Source: Sedimentisphaerales bacterium | GTDB lineage: Bacteria; Planctomycetota; Phycisphaerae; Sedimentisphaerales; SG8-4 | DNA: 9,210 nucleotides | Assembly (NCBI GenBank): GCA_016928975.1 | Contig: JAFGJR010000228.1 | Location: 1 to 9,210, forward strand | Direction: 5' to 3' | Shown here: positions 6,702 through 9,210 of the stretch, in pieces | Layout of the letters: each line of letters opens with the position of its first letter | Numbering within the stretch: position 1 is the first letter of the stretch | Notes under the pieces: model-generated | Databases searched by the model: none | Seen by the model: only the letters and a program-made list of their open reading frames with translations | What the model was told of the DNA's origin: nothing | Position numbers and translations under genes: made by a program

Positions 6702-6730
6702 ATCGAATGGCTGGTGAGAAAGGAGCAGGT

Positions 6731-7903
6731 ATGAAACTCGACCGGAAGTTGAGAATGGGTTTGATCGGCGGCGGCCCCGGGGCGTTCATCGGGGACGTCC
6801 ATCGCAAGGCGTCTCGCCTGGACGGCGAGATCGAGCTTGTGGCCGGAGCGTTCGATATCAACCCGACGAAATCCAAGGAAATGGGCAAGCACCTAGCCCT
6901 GAATCCCAACCGCGTATACAACGACTATAACCAGATGATCAAAGCGGAGCTCGCGTTGCCGCCCGGCGAACGGATTGATTTCGTCGCGGTGACGACGCCC
7001 AACAACTGGCACTTCCCGATCGCTCGCGACTTCCTCAAGGCCGGGTTCCACGTCATGTGCGAAAAGCCTATGACGATCGCCTCGAAAGAAGCCAAGGAGC
7101 TGCAAAGGCTGGTTGCGAGGAAGGGTCTCGTGTTCGGCCTGATGCACAACTACACCGGTTATCCGATGGTCAAGCTCGCCCGGGACATGGTCCGCAAGGG
7201 CGACGTGGGCAACATCCGCAAGATCGTCGTGCAGTACCCGCAAGGCTGGCTGGCCACCGCCCTGGAGAAGACCGGGCAGATGCAGGCAAGCTGGCGGACC
7301 GATCCCAAGCAGAGCGGCGCCGGCGGCTGCGTCGGCGACATCGGCACTCATGCGGCCAACCTCTCCGAGTACATCAGCGGCCTGAAGATCGCCCAGATCT
7401 GCGCCAACCTCAACACATTCGTCCCCGGCCGGCCCCTCGATGACGACTGCAACTGCATCCTGAAATTCGACAACGGCGCCAGCGGCGTCCTGCACGCCAC
7501 GCAGATCGCCATCGGCGAAGAGAACAACCTGGCCATCTGGATTCACGGCGAGAAAGCCAGCCTGGAGTGGCACCAGGAGCATCCGAATTACCTGTACGTG
7601 CGACGGCTGGACAAGCCGGAGGAAGTCTGGAAACGTGGCAATGGGTACGTCGGCGCTTACAGCGCCGCCGCCGGACGAGGCACGCGCCTGCCCTCCGGCC
7701 ACCCGGAAGCCTTCCTCGAAGCCTTCGCCAACAACTACATGAACTTCTGCGAGACGGTCAAGTGCCACATCGCCGGCGAGAAGCCCGGCGAGCTGGCCCT
7801 GGACTTCCCGAGCGTCGATGCCGGCGTGCGAGGCATGCTCTTCATCGAGACCGTCGTCGCCAGCTCCAAGAGCAAGCAGAAGTGGATGCCGTTCAAGAAG
7901 TAG
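6731..7903 (+). CDS. Gfo/Idh/MocA-family oxidoreductase, cytoplasmic
   Basis: A 390-residue NAD(P)-dependent dehydrogenase. The frame opens at 6707, but ATG 6731 is chosen because AAAGGAG lies 5 bases upstream. [13 protein letters not shown] (9-21) is the nucleotide-binding loop, FD at 41-42 ends strand two, TTPNNWH follows at 88-94, and CEKP at 110-113 carries K112. HNYTGYPMV (139-147), VVQYPQGWL (166-174) and [14 protein letters not shown] (198-211), with D203 and H207 in the active site, mark a distinct, widespread subfamily unlike the two other Gfo/Idh proteins here. The conserved WRTDP (188-192) lies just before. There is no signal peptide, yet the next gene downstream encodes an exported TIM barrel. 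Probable first gene of a plus-strand operon, followed by a 159-base gap with a strong hairpin. Substrate not known; sugar or glycoside oxidation is the family expectation. Confidence 0.9.
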   Translation: MKLDRKLRMGLIGGGPGAFIGDVHRKASRLDGEIELVAGAFDINPTKSKEMGKHLALNPNRVYNDYNQMIKAELALPPGERIDFVAVTTPNNWHFPIARDFLKAGFHVMCEKPMTIASKEAKELQRLVARKGLVFGLMHNYTGYPMVKLARDMVRKGDVGNIRKIVVQYPQGWLATALEKTGQMQASWRTDPKQSGAGGCVGDIGTHAANLSEYISGLKIAQICANLNTFVPGRPLDDDCNCILKFDNGASGVLHATQIAIGEENNLAIWIHGEKASLEWHQEHPNYLYVRRLDKPEEVWKRGNGYVGAYSAAAGRGTRLPSGHPEAFLEAFANNYMNFCETVKCHIAGEKPGELALDFPSVDAGVRGMLFIETVVASSKSKQKWMPFKK

Positions 7904-7920
7904 CCGCCGGCGCGTGTGGA

Positions 7921-7937
7921 CAACGGATCGTGAATAT
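7921..7937 (+). repeat. direct repeat copy 2, downstream of the Gfo/Idh gene
   Basis: Second copy of the 17-base sequence at 6685-6701, with one T/C difference. It begins 17 bases after the stop codon at 7901-7903 and 4 bases before the hairpin at 7941. The two copies bracket exactly one gene. Confidence 0.4.
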
Positions 7938-7940
7938 GAC

Positions 7941-7976
7941 GCTGTTCGGCGCGCTCGACCCGGCGCGCCGAACGGC
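7941..7976 (+). other. strong intergenic hairpin (partial terminator or mRNA stabiliser)
   Basis: GTTCGGCGCG (7944-7953) pairs perfectly with CGCGCCGAAC (7964-7973) around a 10-base loop. On the plus-strand RNA the stem extends by G-C, C-G and U-G pairs to 7941 and 7976. No T run follows, so a classic intrinsic terminator is unlikely. It lies between two same-strand genes and could reduce read-through or protect the upstream message. Confidence 0.55.
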
Positions 7977-8062
7977 GATCTTGGATGATCGCAACAACCA
8001 CAGCTCATGTTGAGACTCGTGGAGGAGTGGAGCAACTGGCAATTCGATCGTAGGAGCATCCA

Positions 8063-9025
8063 ATGGACAATCAGCAGAATGTCTCCGAGCGGCGAGAGGA
8101 AAATGTTTCCCGCCGCGGTTTTCTTTCCGGGGCCGCCGCAGCGGCAATGGCGGTTTCCGCCATGCCGGCCGTGACAGGAGCCGCAGAGGCGGACAAGTCC
8201 CCCAAGAAGTTCAAGCTCAAGTATGCGCCCGATCTTGGCGCCTTCCGACAGCATGCCGGCAACGACCCAATCGACAACCTCAAGTTCATGGCCGACGAGG
8301 GCTTCAGCGGCATGTTCGACAACGGCCTGATGGGCAAGCCCCCGGAGCTACAGGAAAGGATCGGCAAAGAGGCCGAGCGACTCGGCATCACGATCGGGCC
8401 GTTTGTCATGTACGCCGAGTTCGGCAAGGCCACGCTCGTGACCCAGGACGAAGAGGTCGTCAAGGACATCGTCAATCGCACGAAGCAGGCCGTCGAGACC
8501 TCCAAGCGCGCCGGCGTCAAGTGGGCGCTGATCGCCCCGGGTTGCATCAGCCAGCGGATGGAGCCGGACTACCAGACCGCCAACCTGATCGACAACCTGC
8601 GGCGCTGCGTCGAGATCGCCGAGCCGGCCGGCATGGTCATCGTCCTGGAGCCGTTGAACTGGTGGGCCAATCATCCGGGCCTGTTCCTCCAGACGATCCC
8701 GCAGGCCTATCTGATCTGCCGGGCGGTCAACAGCCCGTCCTGCAAGATCGTCGACGACCTGTACCATCAGCAGATCACCGAGGGGAACCTGATCCCCAAT
8801 ATCGACAAAGCCTGGAGCGAGATCGCGGCCTTCCACCTTGGGGACAATCCCGGCCGCAACGAGCCCGGCACCGGCGAGATCAACTACAGGAACATTTTCC
8901 GGCACCTGTACAGGAAAGGGTATCAGGGCGTGCTGTGCATGGAGCACGGCAAGAGTCAACGAGGCAAGGAAGGGGAACGGGCGGTGATCGACGCGTACCG
9001 CGCCTGTGACGACTTCACCGTCTAA
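8063..9025 (+). CDS. hydroxypyruvate-isomerase-like TIM barrel, Tat-exported
   Basis: A 320-residue TIM barrel of the xylose-isomerase-like superfamily. The ATG at 8063 has TAGGAG 6 bases upstream. The Tat motif SRRGFLSG is at residues 16-23, followed by an Ala-rich hydrophobic segment to about 41. E196 in VIVLEPLNWW, D231 in KIVDDLYHQQITEGN, H258 in FHLGDNPGRNEPGTGEINY and E294 in CMEHGKS follow the metal-ligand pattern of the Hyi family (E, D, Q/H, E). The PGRNEPGTGEINY signature is very like hydroxypyruvate and 2-oxo-tetronate isomerases. Those act in the cytoplasm on small acids, so an exported version probably has another substrate; Tat-signal members are common in planctomycetes. It sits in the plus-strand operon 159 bases after the Gfo/Idh gene and 47 bases before another Tat-signal gene. 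No gene symbol is given because the reaction is unproven. Confidence 0.88.
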   Translation: MDNQQNVSERREENVSRRGFLSGAAAAAMAVSAMPAVTGAAEADKSPKKFKLKYAPDLGAFRQHAGNDPIDNLKFMADEGFSGMFDNGLMGKPPELQERIGKEAERLGITIGPFVMYAEFGKATLVTQDEEVVKDIVNRTKQAVETSKRAGVKWALIAPGCISQRMEPDYQTANLIDNLRRCVEIAEPAGMVIVLEPLNWWANHPGLFLQTIPQAYLICRAVNSPSCKIVDDLYHQQITEGNLIPNIDKAWSEIAAFHLGDNPGRNEPGTGEINYRNIFRHLYRKGYQGVLCMEHGKSQRGKEGERAVIDAYRACDDFTV

Positions 9026-9072
9026 GGGTCCAGCGAATGCATGTGTCGTAACTCCTTGAAAGGAACAAACCC

Positions 9073-9210
9073 ATGAAGCAGAGATCAACCGAGCAAAGTG
9101 GCGTCTCTCGCAGGGATTTCATCAAGACCTCGGCGGCGGGAATGGCGGTGGTGCTGGCCGGCAAGAACGTGATGTTCGCCGGTCCGGCCAAACGCAAGTT
9201 CCGTGTCGCC
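9073..9210 (+). CDS. Tat-signal protein, partial (N-terminus only); possibly another Gfo/Idh oxidoreductase
   Basis: The ATG at 9073 is preceded by AAAGGA at an 8-base spacing, and the frame stays open for 46 codons to the window edge. Residues 12-18 (SRRDFIK) are a textbook Tat motif, and the hydrophobic stretch AAGMAVVLAG follows. The last visible residues, KRKFRVA, would fit the first strand of a Rossmann fold (compare ERITVGCIG in the gene at 459-1793), which is why a Gfo/Idh oxidoreductase is suggested. That is a guess from seven residues; a TIM-barrel isomerase or another exported enzyme is also possible. The start lies 47 bases after the Hyi-like gene, in the same direction, so they probably share a transcript. 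Confidence 0.65.
   Translation, partial: MKQRSTEQSGVSRRDFIKTSAAGMAVVLAGKNVMFAGPAKRKFRVA

Larger units (their letters stand above)
6420..6730. other. divergent intergenic region, 311 bases
   Basis: This gap separates the divergent enolase-superfamily and Gfo/Idh genes and is visibly more AT-rich than its surroundings between 6530 and 6660. It holds a candidate minus-strand promoter (6479-6507), a weaker plus-strand one (6563-6591), and one copy of a 17-base direct repeat (6685-6701). A small imperfect dyad TACC-TATT-GGTA lies at 6619-6630. The open frames crossing it show no protein-family features and no proper ribosome site, so I see no gene. Confidence 0.6.

Noticed and set aside
6217..6717. 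Small plus-strand gene covering the divergent intergenic region
   Set aside because: Most of the frame is antisense to the enolase-superfamily gene, and the intergenic part shows no motif or ribosome site.
6893..8254. 453-codon open frame on the minus strand
   Set aside because: Antisense to the Gfo/Idh gene at 6731-7903 and the start of the next gene, with no motif; the plus-strand frames have complete family signatures.

Overview
The window is GC-rich bacterial DNA (about 60% by eye) that is almost fully coding. It carries nine genes, seven complete and two cut by the window edges. The organism is most likely a planctomycete or a relative in the PVC group. That rests on the dense set of Gfo/Idh/MocA oxidoreductases and sugar-isomerase TIM barrels, several with twin-arginine (Tat) export signals, and on dispersed palindromic repeats; no marker gene proves it.

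Layout. (a) Positions 1-1793, minus strand: a Gfo/Idh/MocA oxidoreductase with a Tat signal, followed by a ThuA-like protein that runs off the left edge. (b) 1997-2857, plus strand: a Tat-signal TIM-barrel isomerase/epimerase, transcribed divergently from (a). (c) 2928-6419, minus strand: an enolase-superfamily enzyme, then a TIM-barrel isomerase, then a Gfo/Idh/MocA oxidoreductase, all without export signals. (d) 6731-9210, plus strand: a cytoplasmic-type Gfo/Idh/MocA oxidoreductase, a Tat-signal hydroxypyruvate-isomerase-like TIM barrel, and the start of another Tat-signal protein. No RNA gene, transposase, CRISPR array, transporter or transcription factor is visible.

How the genes may work together. 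Gfo/Idh dehydrogenases, TIM-barrel isomerase-like enzymes and ThuA-like proteins are the parts of known routes that oxidise a sugar hydroxyl to a keto group and then cleave or rearrange the sugar (rhizobial ThuAB; oxidation-elimination glycoside pathways; C-glycoside cleavage). An enolase-superfamily enzyme could act on the resulting acids. The set divides into exported members (ThuA-like, 459-1793, 1997-2857, 8063-9025, 9073 onward) and cytoplasmic members (2928-4010, 4158-4994, 5019-6419, 6731-7903), which suggests a two-compartment carbohydrate pathway. The substrate cannot be read from the sequence.

Non-coding features: a REPIN-like pair of inverted hairpins at 4051-4122; a different palindromic element inserted in frame in the 3' part of the 2928-4010 gene; a 9-bp tandem repeat between convergent genes; a strong intergenic hairpin at 7941-7976; a 17-bp near-identical direct repeat on both sides of the 6731-7903 gene; and two minus-strand promoters that share bases well beyond the -35 box.
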